This document shows positions 31,936 to 40,519 of a DNA stretch of 64,000 nt, piece after piece. The stretch spans positions 92,604 through 156,603 of the forward strand of contig CAJFNR010000004.1 of assembly GCA_904395335.1 (NCBI GenBank). Direction: 5' to 3'. This stretch comes from Candidatus Avimonas narfae (lineage in GTDB: Bacteria; Bacillota; Clostridia; Oscillospirales; Acutalibacteraceae). Both the position numbers and the translations under genes were made by a program. The stretch's first letter is position 1. Each line of letters opens with the position of its first letter. Under the pieces are notes generated by a model. It saw only the letters and a list, made by a program, of their open reading frames with translations, was not told where the DNA came from and did not search any database.

Positions 31936-32529
31936 ATGGCGACTATCGGCCTCGACAAGCTGTTTTATGCTCCGATCACCGAGGACGAAAACGGCGACGA
32001 AACCTATGGCTCCCCGGTCATGCTGGCAAAGGCCATGACCGCCGATCTGAGCGTGGAGCTGAACGAAGCGACCCTTTTTGCCGACGACGGCGCGGCGGAA
32101 ATCGTCAAGGAATTCAAATCCGGCACCCTGTCCCTTGGTGTGAACGATATCGGGGTGGCCTCTGCCGAAGCCCTCACCGGTGCCAGGGTGGACGCAAACG
32201 GGGTGCTCATTTCCGCCGGGGAAAACGACGCGGCCCCGGTGGCAGTGGGCTTCCGGGCGAGAAAATCAAACGGCACCTACCGGTATTTTTGGATTTATCG
32301 CGTAAAATTCGGGATTCCGGGAACCAACCTCGCCACCAAGGGCGACAGCATTACATTCAGCACCCCCACCATTGAGGGCACCATCCTGCGCCGGAACAAG
32401 GTGGACGGCAAGGGCGAGCACCCGTGGAAAGCGGAGGTTAACGAAGATGACGCGGCGGTAGATTCTACCGTCATCACCGGCTGGTACACTGAGGTTTACG
32501 AGCCGGACTATGAAACGGAGGCGGCATGA
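31936..32529 (+). CDS. Major tail tube protein
   Basis: 197 residues from ATG at 31936 behind GAGGAGG. MATIGLDKLFYAPITEDENG, VMLAKAMTADLSVELNEATLFADDG and KFGIPGTNLATKGDSITFSTPTIEGTI, with the closing GTILRRNKV.G.HPW segment, identify the phi13-type major tail protein. It polymerises into the long flexible tail tube of a siphovirus. Overlaps the chaperone gene by four bases. Confidence 0.9.
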   Translation: MATIGLDKLFYAPITEDENGDETYGSPVMLAKAMTADLSVELNEATLFADDGAAEIVKEFKSGTLSLGVNDIGVASAEALTGARVDANGVLISAGENDAAPVAVGFRARKSNGTYRYFWIYRVKFGIPGTNLATKGDSITFSTPTIEGTILRRNKVDGKGEHPWKAEVNEDDAAVDSTVITGWYTEVYEPDYETEAA

Positions 32530-32918
32530 TGACGGAGTATAACGATAGGGCGGCCACGATCCAGATCGGCGGCGAGAGCTACGAGCTGCTGCTCACGACT
32601 AAGGCGACCAAGGAGATCGCCGGACGTTACGGCGGACTGGAAAACCTCGGCAGCAAGCTCATGAAAGCGGAAAATTTCGAGATGGCGCTGGACGAAATTA
32701 TCTGGCTGATCGCCCTTCTGGCAAATCAGAGCGTTTTACTTCACAACCTGCGCCATCCGGAGGAAAAGCGTCCGCTGCTGACAATGGAGGAAGTGGAGCT
32801 TTTGACCTCCCCGCTGGATCTGGCGGCGTATAAGGACGCGATTATGGCGGCCATGGTGCGCGGCACCAAGCGTCATGTGGAAAGCGAGACTGACCCAAAA
32901 AACGCGGCGGTCGGGTAG
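32526..32918 (+). CDS. Tail assembly chaperone gpG-like (zero-frame product)
   Basis: 130 residues. Text AATIQIGGESYELLLTTKATKEIAGRYGGLENLGSKLM is typical of phage tail assembly chaperones that bind the tape measure protein. The gene has the heptamer A AAA AAC at 32897-32903 shortly before its stop at 32918, in the right phase for a -1 shift. It lies between the major tail protein and the tape measure gene. Confidence 0.9.
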   Translation: MMTEYNDRAATIQIGGESYELLLTTKATKEIAGRYGGLENLGSKLMKAENFEMALDEIIWLIALLANQSVLLHNLRHPEEKRPLLTMEEVELLTSPLDLAAYKDAIMAAMVRGTKRHVESETDPKNAAVG

Positions 32919-33124
32919 AAACTGCCTCCAAGGTAAGCGACGAGGAGTTGTTTACCCGACTGCTGTATTACGGGCTCGCCCAGCTTCACCTTTCCATGGA
33001 CGAAACGTGGCTCATGCCCTTCGGCCTGCTGCTGGATCTATGGGAATGCCACCGGCAGTACACCGGGCAGGCCCACCCCAAGCGGGAGTATTTCATTGAC
33101 GATATCATCCCGTCCGGGATATAG
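32526..33124 (+). CDS. Tail assembly chaperone gpGT-like, -1 frameshift product
   Basis: Slippage at A-AAA-AAC (32897-32903) moves ribosomes to the -1 phase. From 32903 that phase is open for 73 codons (RGGRVETASKVSDEELF..., then LLYYGLAQLHLSMDETWLMPFGLLLDLWECHRQYTG, ending PSGI) and stops at 33122-33124, giving a protein of about 199 residues. The extension has no start of its own, contains the usual W-rich gpT-like text, and fills the gap before the tape measure gene. The arrangement is conserved in siphoviruses (lambda gpG/gpGT). Confidence 0.88.
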
Positions 33125-33148
33125 GGCCACGAAGGGAGGCGGTAAGCT

Positions 33149-35764
33149 GTGGCGGATAACTTCGGTTTGAAAATCGGGGTCGAGGGCGAAAAAGAATTCA
33201 AAAAGGCTTTATCCGAAATCAACCAAACCTTTAAGGTTTTGGGCTCGGAAATGAAGCTGGTGGCCTCGCAGTTTGATAAGCAGGATAATTCTGTGGAAGC
33301 CCTCACGGCCCGCAACCGCGTCCTGAACAAAGAGATTGACACCCAAAAAGAGAAAATCACCACCTTGGAAAAAGCCCTCGCCAATGCCGCCTCCTCTTTC
33401 GGCGCGAATGACCGCCGAACGCAGGCGTGGCAAATCCAGCTCAACAACGCCAAGGCCGCCCTGAACGGTATGGAAAAGGAGCTGGCCGCGAACAACGACG
33501 CGCTGGATCGGGCCGCAAATGAACTGGACGACGCTGCCGGGCAGGCGGACGATTTCGGGGACGAGATCGACAACGCCGGAAGGCAGAGCGACGACGCGGG
33601 CCGGAAATTCGAGGGGTTAGGCAAAGCCTGCAAGGCTGCCGCCGCCCTGATTACCGCTGCCTTTGTCGCCGTTTCGGCTGCGGCAGTGTCGGCGGGCAAG
33701 GCGCTGGTGGATATGTCCCGTGAGGGGGCCGCCTATGCCGACGGCGTTCTTACCACCGCCACCCAGACCGGGATTGCCACCGATAAGCTGCAGGAGTATA
33801 TGTATGCGGCGGAGCTGGTGGACGTTTCGACCGAAACGCTCACCAAATCCATGGCGAAGCAAATCAAGTCCATGAAAGCGGTGCAGGACGGCACCAAGCT
33901 CTCGGTGGAAGCGTATGAAAAGCTGGGCGTGCAGGTCATGAACGCCGACGGCAGTATGCGGGATTCCGACACCGTATACTGGGAGGTCATTGACGCGCTC
34001 GGCAAGATGAAGAACGAAACCGAGCGTGACGCGCTTGCCATGCAAATCCTCGGCAAATCCGCGCAGGAGCTGAACCCGCTGATTGAAGCGGGCGCTTCCC
34101 GGATGAACGAGCTGGGCAAGGAGGCGCAGGCCGCCGGGTACGTCCTCGGCGACGAGGCGCTGGCAGCGTATGGGGCCTTTGACGATCAGCTTCAATATTT
34201 GTCGGTAGGGGCCACGGCGGCGAAAAACGCCCTCGGTACGGCGCTGCTGCCGGTGCTCACCGACCTTGCGGGGGAAGGCGTTTCTCTCCTCGGCGAATTT
34301 ACAAACGGTATTCTGGAAGCCAACGGCGACATTGGGAAAATGTCCGACGTGATCGGCGATATTCTCCCGAAAGCCCTCGACAGCGTGATGGAGTTTGTGC
34401 CGGAGCTGCTGGAAATCGTGGGGGAAATCGTCGGCTCTATCGGCACGGCGATTATCGACAACCTCCCGTTAATTGTGGAAGCGGCCAGCCAGATCGTCCT
34501 GTCCCTGCTGGCCGGGCTGATCGAGGCGCTCCCGCAAATCACCGAGGGAGCCTTGCAGCTTATGCTGGCCCTTGTGCAAGGGATACTGGATAACCTGCCG
34601 CAGCTCATATCCGCCGCCGTCCAGATGGTTGCCACACTGGCGCAGGGGCTGGCACAGTCTGCGCCTACTCTGATTCCGGCCATTGTGGAAGCGGTTGTCC
34701 TGATTGTGCAGACGCTGATCGACAACCTGCCGCTGCTGCTGGACGCAGCCTTGCAGCTCATTACCGGGCTGGCGCAGGGGCTGCTCGACGCGCTCCCGGT
34801 GCTGATCGAGGCCCTGCCCGAAATCATCACGTCCATTATCACCTTTTTACTCGACTCGATCCCGCAGATTATCGAGGCAGGAATACAGCTTTTAACCTCG
34901 CTGGTGGACGCTCTGCCGGAGATCATCACGGCCATTGTCGAGGCCATCCCGGAAATTATCGACGGGATTATCACGGCGGTTTTAGAGTCTATCCCACAGA
35001 TTATCGAAGCCGGAATTAAACTGCTGGTTTCCCTCATTCAAGCGCTTCCGCAGATTATCGTCACGATTGTCGAAGCGATCCCGAAGATCATTTCTGGCAT
35101 TGTAGACGGCGTGCTCGGAAACCTCGACAAGATCATCATGGCGGGTGTGGAACTGTTCGTTTCCCTGATTGAAAACCTGCCCACCATTATCGTGGAAATC
35201 GTGAAAGCGGTGCCGCAGATCATCACGGGTATCGTCAAAGCCTTCGGCAGCCTGATGTATAAGATTGTGGAAATCGGCGGGAATATCGTCAAGGGACTGT
35301 GGGACGGAATCACCGGCCTTGCCTCGTGGCTGTGGGATAAGGTGTCCGGGTGGATCTCCGGGATTTGGGACGGCATCTGCGACTTCTTCGGGATCAACTC
35401 TCCCTCCAAAGAGATGGCTTGGGTGGGTGAAATGCTCGTCAAGGGCCTTGCCGGTTCCATTCACGACAAAGGCGGCGAGGCGGTCAAGGCCGCCGAGGGT
35501 ATGGCTGCGGATATTGACGGGATCATGCACGGTCTGGCTGAGGATATGCAGACGGCCCTGCCCAACGAATTCACGGTGGACGGCAATCTTCATAAATCGG
35601 CGGCCTCGGCTATGTCGGGCGCGGCGGGAGGTTCCGGCTTTTCCATTGTGCTGAATATCCAGAGCTTCAACAACTACGGCGTGGAGGATATCCGCCAGCT
35701 CACAAACGAGGTCATGGAAACCGCCAGCCAGTTTGCCGCACGGAAAGGGGTGGTATTTGCATGA
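33149..35764 (+). CDS. Tail tape measure protein
   Basis: 871 residues, GTG at 33149 after GGGAGG. The N-terminal part is a coiled coil (residues 1-160: MADNFGLKIGVEGEKEFKKA..., LNKEIDTQKEKITTLEKALA). The centre carries a hydrophobic anchor (LITAAFVAVSAAAVSAG). Residues 430-700 consist of tandem hydrophobic amphipathic repeats (LPQIIEAGIQLLTSLVDALPEIITAIVEAI and variants, about 44 residues each). A conserved INSPSKEMAWVGEMLVKGL block follows near residue 750. It sets tail length and is ejected with the DNA. The internal repeats suggest tail length has changed by repeat gain or loss. Confidence 0.92.
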   Translation: MADNFGLKIGVEGEKEFKKALSEINQTFKVLGSEMKLVASQFDKQDNSVEALTARNRVLNKEIDTQKEKITTLEKALANAASSFGANDRRTQAWQIQLNNAKAALNGMEKELAANNDALDRAANELDDAAGQADDFGDEIDNAGRQSDDAGRKFEGLGKACKAAAALITAAFVAVSAAAVSAGKALVDMSREGAAYADGVLTTATQTGIATDKLQEYMYAAELVDVSTETLTKSMAKQIKSMKAVQDGTKLSVEAYEKLGVQVMNADGSMRDSDTVYWEVIDALGKMKNETERDALAMQILGKSAQELNPLIEAGASRMNELGKEAQAAGYVLGDEALAAYGAFDDQLQYLSVGATAAKNALGTALLPVLTDLAGEGVSLLGEFTNGILEANGDIGKMSDVIGDILPKALDSVMEFVPELLEIVGEIVGSIGTAIIDNLPLIVEAASQIVLSLLAGLIEALPQITEGALQLMLALVQGILDNLPQLISAAVQMVATLAQGLAQSAPTLIPAIVEAVVLIVQTLIDNLPLLLDAALQLITGLAQGLLDALPVLIEALPEIITSIITFLLDSIPQIIEAGIQLLTSLVDALPEIITAIVEAIPEIIDGIITAVLESIPQIIEAGIKLLVSLIQALPQIIVTIVEAIPKIISGIVDGVLGNLDKIIMAGVELFVSLIENLPTIIVEIVKAVPQIITGIVKAFGSLMYKIVEIGGNIVKGLWDGITGLASWLWDKVSGWISGIWDGICDFFGINSPSKEMAWVGEMLVKGLAGSIHDKGGEAVKAAEGMAADIDGIMHGLAEDMQTALPNEFTVDGNLHKSAASAMSGAAGGSGFSIVLNIQSFNNYGVEDIRQLTNEVMETASQFAARKGVVFA

Positions 35765-36492
35765 GTTTTTTCAGTTATAACGGCCTGAAATCCTCCGATT
35801 TCGGCCTGCATATCGAGAGCAAAAATATCTTTTCCGCCCCGGCTTTTGACCTGACCTTTCAGGCTATTCCCGGCAGGAACGGCGACCTTTTGCTCTCGGC
35901 CAACCGGTTCTCCAACATTTCTGTATCGTATACCGCCTTTGTAGCCCGCCGGAACGTGCAGGGGCTGGCCGACACCCTGCGGCAAGTCAAGGGCTGGCTG
36001 TATACCCAGCCAGACAGGTATCATCCCCTTACCGATTCCTATGATCCGGGCTTTATCCGCTATGGGGTCATTAAGGAGGGGCTGGATATCGAGGAGCAGC
36101 TCAACCGGCTGGGGCTGTTTACCGTGACCTTTTCCTGCAAGCCCTTCCGGTACAGCCTTGCGGGAAACGAGCCGGTGACGTTTTCAGCCCCCGGCGGGGT
36201 GTTGAACAATCCCTTTCCGTTTCCCAGCCGTCCCTATCTTCGCATAGAGGGCAGCGGTGGCGGGACGCTCACCATACAATCTGCCGGGGAGAACAGCGCT
36301 TGGACGTTTTCCAATATAGACGGCTATCTGGAAGCCGATTCCGAGCAGATGAACTTTTATAAGGGCACCCAGATCAAAAACCATACGGTGACCGGCAACG
36401 GCTTCCCGCTGCTGTGTCCCGGCGAGAATACGCTGGCCTTTTCCGGCGGGATTACCGGCCTTTCCGTCACGCCGAGGTGGTGCTGCCTATGA
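35761..36492 (+). CDS. Distal tail protein (Dit-like)
   Basis: 243 residues, coupled to the tape measure gene (ATGA). N-terminal text SYNGLKSSDFGLHIESKNIFSAPAFDLTFQAIPGRNGDLLLSANRFSNISVSYTAF is that of phage tail-component proteins of the Dit family, with the PGRNGDLL signature. The C-terminal half (GNGFPLLCPGENTLAFSGGITGLSVTPRW) is the galectin-like domain. Dit forms the hexameric hub at the tail tip. The stop overlaps the next start as ATGA. Confidence 0.9.
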   Translation: MSFFSYNGLKSSDFGLHIESKNIFSAPAFDLTFQAIPGRNGDLLLSANRFSNISVSYTAFVARRNVQGLADTLRQVKGWLYTQPDRYHPLTDSYDPGFIRYGVIKEGLDIEEQLNRLGLFTVTFSCKPFRYSLAGNEPVTFSAPGGVLNNPFPFPSRPYLRIEGSGGGTLTIQSAGENSAWTFSNIDGYLEADSEQMNFYKGTQIKNHTVTGNGFPLLCPGENTLAFSGGITGLSVTPRWCCL

Positions 36493-38309
36493 TCCCGGTT
36501 CTGTTTGAGGCAGCCGCCGCCGATTTTTCCAGCTTTGGAATCGGGACGCTGGCGGATACCATTTCCTGCGAAGTGACCGAGGAGCGCAACGGCCTGTTCG
36601 AGTGCCTGCTGCGGTATCCGGTGGGCGGGCAGCATTACCGGGAGATTGTCAAGGAACGGATTGTCAAGGTAAAGCCCAACGATACCGGCGAAGCGCAGGC
36701 ATTCCGTATTTACCGGATCACCCGGCCTATGAACGGGGTGGTGACGGTCTATGCCCAGCACATCAGCTACGACCTCGCCAATCTGCCGGTGCTGCCGTTT
36801 GAGACGGCCAGCCGTTCTCCGGCCCTGCTCTTAAATCAGCTTCTCGCCGGGGATAGCCGGTTTACCGGCTGGACGGATTACAGCGAGTCCAAGCCCTTCT
36901 CGGTGGGCCAGCCGCAGAGCGTCCGGGCCTGCCTGGGCGGTGTGGAGGGCTCCATGCTCTCCAAGTGGCACGGGGAATTTGAATGGGATAACTTCACGAT
37001 CAAATTCCACACCCACCGGGGGCGGGATACCGGCGTGGTGGTGGAGTACGGCAAGAACCTCACCGATCTGGAACAGGACGAGGACACTTCGGCGGTGTAT
37101 ACCCATCTGCTGCCCTATGCTGTGTATACCCCCGCCGAGGGGGAGGAAACGGTGGTGACGCTGCCGGAGGAAACCCTGCCGATTGCCAAGACGGAGCTTT
37201 CCCATACCAAGGTGCTGATTCAGGATTTCACCAGCAGCTTCGAGGGCGGCGGAGAGATCACCCCGGCCATGCTGCGGGAAACCGCGCAGGCATACTTAAA
37301 GGAAAACCCGCTGGGGACGGCTATCCCCACGTTAAAGATATCTTTTCAGCCGTTGTGGAAACAGGCGGAATATTCCGCCCTGCTGGAACGGGTGTCGCTG
37401 TGCGATACCGTCACGGTGCGCCATGCCCTGCTGGGGGTATCGGCCACCGCCAAGGTGGTGCAGACCGTCTACGACGCGCTGGCGGAGCGATATGTCAGCA
37501 TTTCCCTCGGCGGCGAAAAATCCAGCATGATTACCTCGTTCTCGCAGATCCAGACCTCGGTGCAGCAGGTGCAGACCACGGTGGGGCATTTTCCAAAGCT
37601 CCTCGCTTCGGCGATCCAGAACGCCACTAACCGGCTCACCGGCCAGACCGGGGGCTATGTGGTGCTGAACACCGACAGCGAAACCGGCCAGCCCTACGAG
37701 CTGCTGATACTGGACGCGCCCTCTATTGACGAGGCCATCCACGTCTGGCGCTGGAATGTGGAGGGGCTGGGCTTCTCGAAGCATGGGTATAACGGCCCCT
37801 ATGAAACCGCCATCACCGCCGACGGCCAGATTGTCGCCGACTTCATCACCTCCGGCTCTTTGGTGGCAAACATCATCAAGGCCGGGGTGATCCAGTCGCA
37901 GGACGGCTCCTCGTGGTGGGATTTGGAGTCCGGCGAGGTACATCTCCGGGCCTACGCCACTACCGAAACGGTGGAGAAAATCAGCGGGCAGCTCGACGAA
38001 ATCAACGAGAAGAAGATGTACCGGCTGGTTATCACGTCATCCCACGGCACCATTTTCAAGAACAGCCGGATTCAGACCACCCTTTCTGCGGTGGTTTTTT
38101 CGTGGGATGAAAACATCACCGACACCCTCGACGATAATCAGTTTATCTGGACGCGGGTATCGGATGACGAGGAAGCCGACCGGCTCTGGAACGCCGCCCA
38201 TTACGGCGGGGCCAAGTCGGTCGCCATTACCAAGGAGGATGTGGATGTGCGGGCCACGTTTTTCTGTGACCTGATTGATACCGCCACCCGCCGCAGCCTG
38301 CTCGGCTGA
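36489..38309 (+). CDS. Tail-associated structural protein (Tal/tail spike, Prophage endopeptidase-tail type)
   Basis: 606 residues from ATG at 36489. The first 370 residues (AAAADFSSFGIGTLADTISCEVTEERNGLFECLLRYPVGG ... ) match the N-terminal gp27-like hub of Gram-positive phage tail proteins. The middle has SSMITSFSQIQTSVQQVQTTV and a segment (TGGYVVLNTDSETGQPYELLILDAP...VWRWNVEGLGFSKHGYNGPY) common in these proteins. The end has one Ig-like module with IFKNSRIQTTLSAVVF and DVRATFFCDL. It forms the tail tip and host contact point. Confidence 0.85.
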   Translation: MIPVLFEAAAADFSSFGIGTLADTISCEVTEERNGLFECLLRYPVGGQHYREIVKERIVKVKPNDTGEAQAFRIYRITRPMNGVVTVYAQHISYDLANLPVLPFETASRSPALLLNQLLAGDSRFTGWTDYSESKPFSVGQPQSVRACLGGVEGSMLSKWHGEFEWDNFTIKFHTHRGRDTGVVVEYGKNLTDLEQDEDTSAVYTHLLPYAVYTPAEGEETVVTLPEETLPIAKTELSHTKVLIQDFTSSFEGGGEITPAMLRETAQAYLKENPLGTAIPTLKISFQPLWKQAEYSALLERVSLCDTVTVRHALLGVSATAKVVQTVYDALAERYVSISLGGEKSSMITSFSQIQTSVQQVQTTVGHFPKLLASAIQNATNRLTGQTGGYVVLNTDSETGQPYELLILDAPSIDEAIHVWRWNVEGLGFSKHGYNGPYETAITADGQIVADFITSGSLVANIIKAGVIQSQDGSSWWDLESGEVHLRAYATTETVEKISGQLDEINEKKMYRLVITSSHGTIFKNSRIQTTLSAVVFSWDENITDTLDDNQFIWTRVSDDEEADRLWNAAHYGGAKSVAITKEDVDVRATFFCDLIDTATRRSLLG

Positions 38310-38329
38310 TATATGAAGGAGGAATTTCC

Positions 38330-39409
38330 ATGAGCAAGGCACAAGGCCAGATTACCATTATCGACTACAACGACGCGCTGACCCTGACGGGATATATCGG
38401 GTCAAACCTCGCCAAGACGCAGATGTTCAATCCCGACAACAACACCTATTCCCCCGACTGGACGGCCACCAAGCTGGTGCTGACCCCCAGCCTGTATGTG
38501 ATCGGCACCACGGCGGACAAAATCACTTCCGCCGAGGTTACGTCGGTGAAATGGTACGTCGGCAGCTCCGCAACGGCCATCACCACTTCCGGTGCCTATA
38601 CGCTCAGCGGCACCAAGAGCCATATTCTCACGGTTTCGGGAAATGTGATGGCGGGCCTGCCGGGGATCGACTACCGCTGCGTGATTACCTACAAAGATCC
38701 GTCCACCGGGCTTTCCCTGACGCACCCGCTGACGATCTCCTTTTCCCGCGTCGTCAATGGCGGCGGTATCGTTGACCTACTCGTCACCACGCCCAGCGGA
38801 AACGTGTTCAAAAATGCCGAGGTTGCCAGCCTCACTGCCAAGGCGGAGCTGTGGCGGGGCAGTACGGTGGATTCTACCAACGTCACCTATGCCTGGGCCA
38901 TGATGGATTCTTCCGTCACCGGAACCAGCTCCACCGGCTACGACGCAGCCTTTGGGATCGGCTGGCGCAAGCTCACCGATACGGCAGGCAAATACACCGG
39001 CTGCGCCACCGATACCCTGACCCTGTTCGCCGCCGCTGTGGAGAGCTATGCGGTGGTTCGGTGTATCGCCAAGGATACCGATACCGCGTCCAGCACCAAC
39101 GGCTCGTCCTTTACCGACGTGGCGACCTTTATCGACAATTCCGATCCGATTCAGGTGGTGATTACCTCCACCGGCGGGGATATTTTCAAAAACGGGCAGG
39201 GTTCCACGACCCTCACCGCTGTTTGCTATCAGGCCGGGGCGGAGATTGATTCCGCCGGTAAGGGTACCTACACATGGACGAAGTACAACAAGGACGGCGC
39301 GGTAGATACCGCATGGGGGACGAATGGCTCCAAAACCGGTAAAACCCTCTCGGTAGGGACGGCAGACGTGGATACCAAGGCCACCTTTATGGTTTTGGTT
39401 GTTCTGTAG
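38330..39409 (+). CDS. Baseplate/tail protein with Ig-like repeats
   Basis: 359 residues from ATG at 38330 behind AGGAGG. It starts MSKAQGQITIIDYNDALTLTGYIGSN and continues with two Ig-like modules, each opened by GNVFKN (or GDIFKN) and containing TLTAxxxxxG and a closing DV.TKATFMV strand. The same module ends the previous gene product, so three copies lie in tandem across two proteins. Probable tail-tip or receptor contact component. No enzymatic motif. Confidence 0.75.
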   Translation: MSKAQGQITIIDYNDALTLTGYIGSNLAKTQMFNPDNNTYSPDWTATKLVLTPSLYVIGTTADKITSAEVTSVKWYVGSSATAITTSGAYTLSGTKSHILTVSGNVMAGLPGIDYRCVITYKDPSTGLSLTHPLTISFSRVVNGGGIVDLLVTTPSGNVFKNAEVASLTAKAELWRGSTVDSTNVTYAWAMMDSSVTGTSSTGYDAAFGIGWRKLTDTAGKYTGCATDTLTLFAAAVESYAVVRCIAKDTDTASSTNGSSFTDVATFIDNSDPIQVVITSTGGDIFKNGQGSTTLTAVCYQAGAEIDSAGKGTYTWTKYNKDGAVDTAWGTNGSKTGKTLSVGTADVDTKATFMVLVVL

Positions 39410-39421
39410 GAGGGCGGAGCC

Positions 39422-40510
39422 ATGCGGGCAATCGCTCAAATCACCATTACTGTCGATACCGACGTGGTATCCTCCGAAACCCCGCCGGAGAATCCCTACA
39501 CCGGCCAGCTTTGGGTGGATATATCACAGGCACCGCCGCAAACCAAGGTGTGGAACGGCTTGGAATGGCTGCCGGAAAACGATCTGGACTCCTTGCGCCG
39601 GGCCGTTGCCACCAACACCGAGCAAATCGGGGATTTCCAGACCACAGCCGAGGGGCTGAACAGCTATGTATCCTCGCTGACCGAAACGGTGGAAACCCTG
39701 TCAAACGACCACGGCGTGGTGGAGGAACGGGTGCTGGAAGCGGAAAAACAACTGTCGCAGCTCGAACAGACGGTGGGCGGGCTCACACTGGAAATGAGCG
39801 AGCAGTATATCGGCGGGATGAACTATGTGCAGAATTCCGCCGGGCTCAACGGCATTACCGACGATTGGATATACAGCGGCACGGTTACGGTCGATTCATC
39901 CACCGATACCAAGAACAACACCTCCTCAGACTCCGCCTTTGTACTGCACGCTAACAGCTATTTATATCAGACCATCACCGGCGTGGTGCCGGGGCGCAAT
40001 TACACAGTGAGCATTCGGGCGAAAAAGACCGACTCCGTTTATTCGTCCTATTTCTATGTCAAATACAACGGCGGCAAATATCTCTATTTGTTCAATCAAT
40101 CCTCGGCCTTTGGATGGAGCGACTTTTCCGCTGTCATTTCCGACGTGACCGACCCGACGATCCAAGTATACGCCTATTCCCGCGAGGCTTCCCTGTATCT
40201 GTCGGACATCATGCTCACCGAGGGGAGTATTCCCCGGAAATGGACGCCCGCCCCCAACGAGATCTATACCTCCGAGGTGAAAATCGACCGCCGGGGGATC
40301 GAGGTATCGAATACGGCCTCCTCCCAGCGGACGGTCATTACCAATACCCAGTTTGCCGGATATTACAACAACGAGATCATTTTCACGCTCAATAAGGACG
40401 AAACCAAAACCAAAAAGACGGTGGTGGACGGCGAGCTGACAGTGGGTAAAACGAAATTTGTTCCCATGCCCACCGCTTCACAGGGCTTAAATATTGTGAT
40501 TCTGGATTAA
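39422..40510 (+). CDS. Tail-associated protein with coiled coil and carbohydrate-binding-like domain
   Basis: 362 residues behind GGAGGGCGG. The N-terminus has TGQLWVDISQAPPQTKVWNGLEWLPENDLDSLRRAVATNTEQIGDF, leading into a coiled coil (TTAEGLNSYVSSLTETVETLSNDHGVVEERVLEAEKQLSQLEQTV). A beta-sandwich follows (MNYVQNSAGLNGITDDWIYSG ... ITGVVPGRNYTVSIRAKK), like phage carbohydrate-binding modules. A fibre or spike part of the adsorption apparatus by context. Confidence 0.72.
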   Translation: MRAIAQITITVDTDVVSSETPPENPYTGQLWVDISQAPPQTKVWNGLEWLPENDLDSLRRAVATNTEQIGDFQTTAEGLNSYVSSLTETVETLSNDHGVVEERVLEAEKQLSQLEQTVGGLTLEMSEQYIGGMNYVQNSAGLNGITDDWIYSGTVTVDSSTDTKNNTSSDSAFVLHANSYLYQTITGVVPGRNYTVSIRAKKTDSVYSSYFYVKYNGGKYLYLFNQSSAFGWSDFSAVISDVTDPTIQVYAYSREASLYLSDIMLTEGSIPRKWTPAPNEIYTSEVKIDRRGIEVSNTASSQRTVITNTQFAGYYNNEIIFTLNKDETKTKKTVVDGELTVGKTKFVPMPTASQGLNIVILD

Positions 40511-40519
40511 GGAGAAAAA

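Noticed and set aside
32875..33099. Independent gene between the tail chaperone and tape measure
   Set aside because: This phase gives low-complexity Arg/Pro-rich text, while the -1 phase continues gpG with gpT-like text after a slippery heptamer.
34800..35230. Repeat region in the tape measure gene as a CRISPR or DNA repeat array
   Set aside because: The repeats are protein-level hydrophobic helices of about 44 residues with many synonymous differences; there are no spacers.
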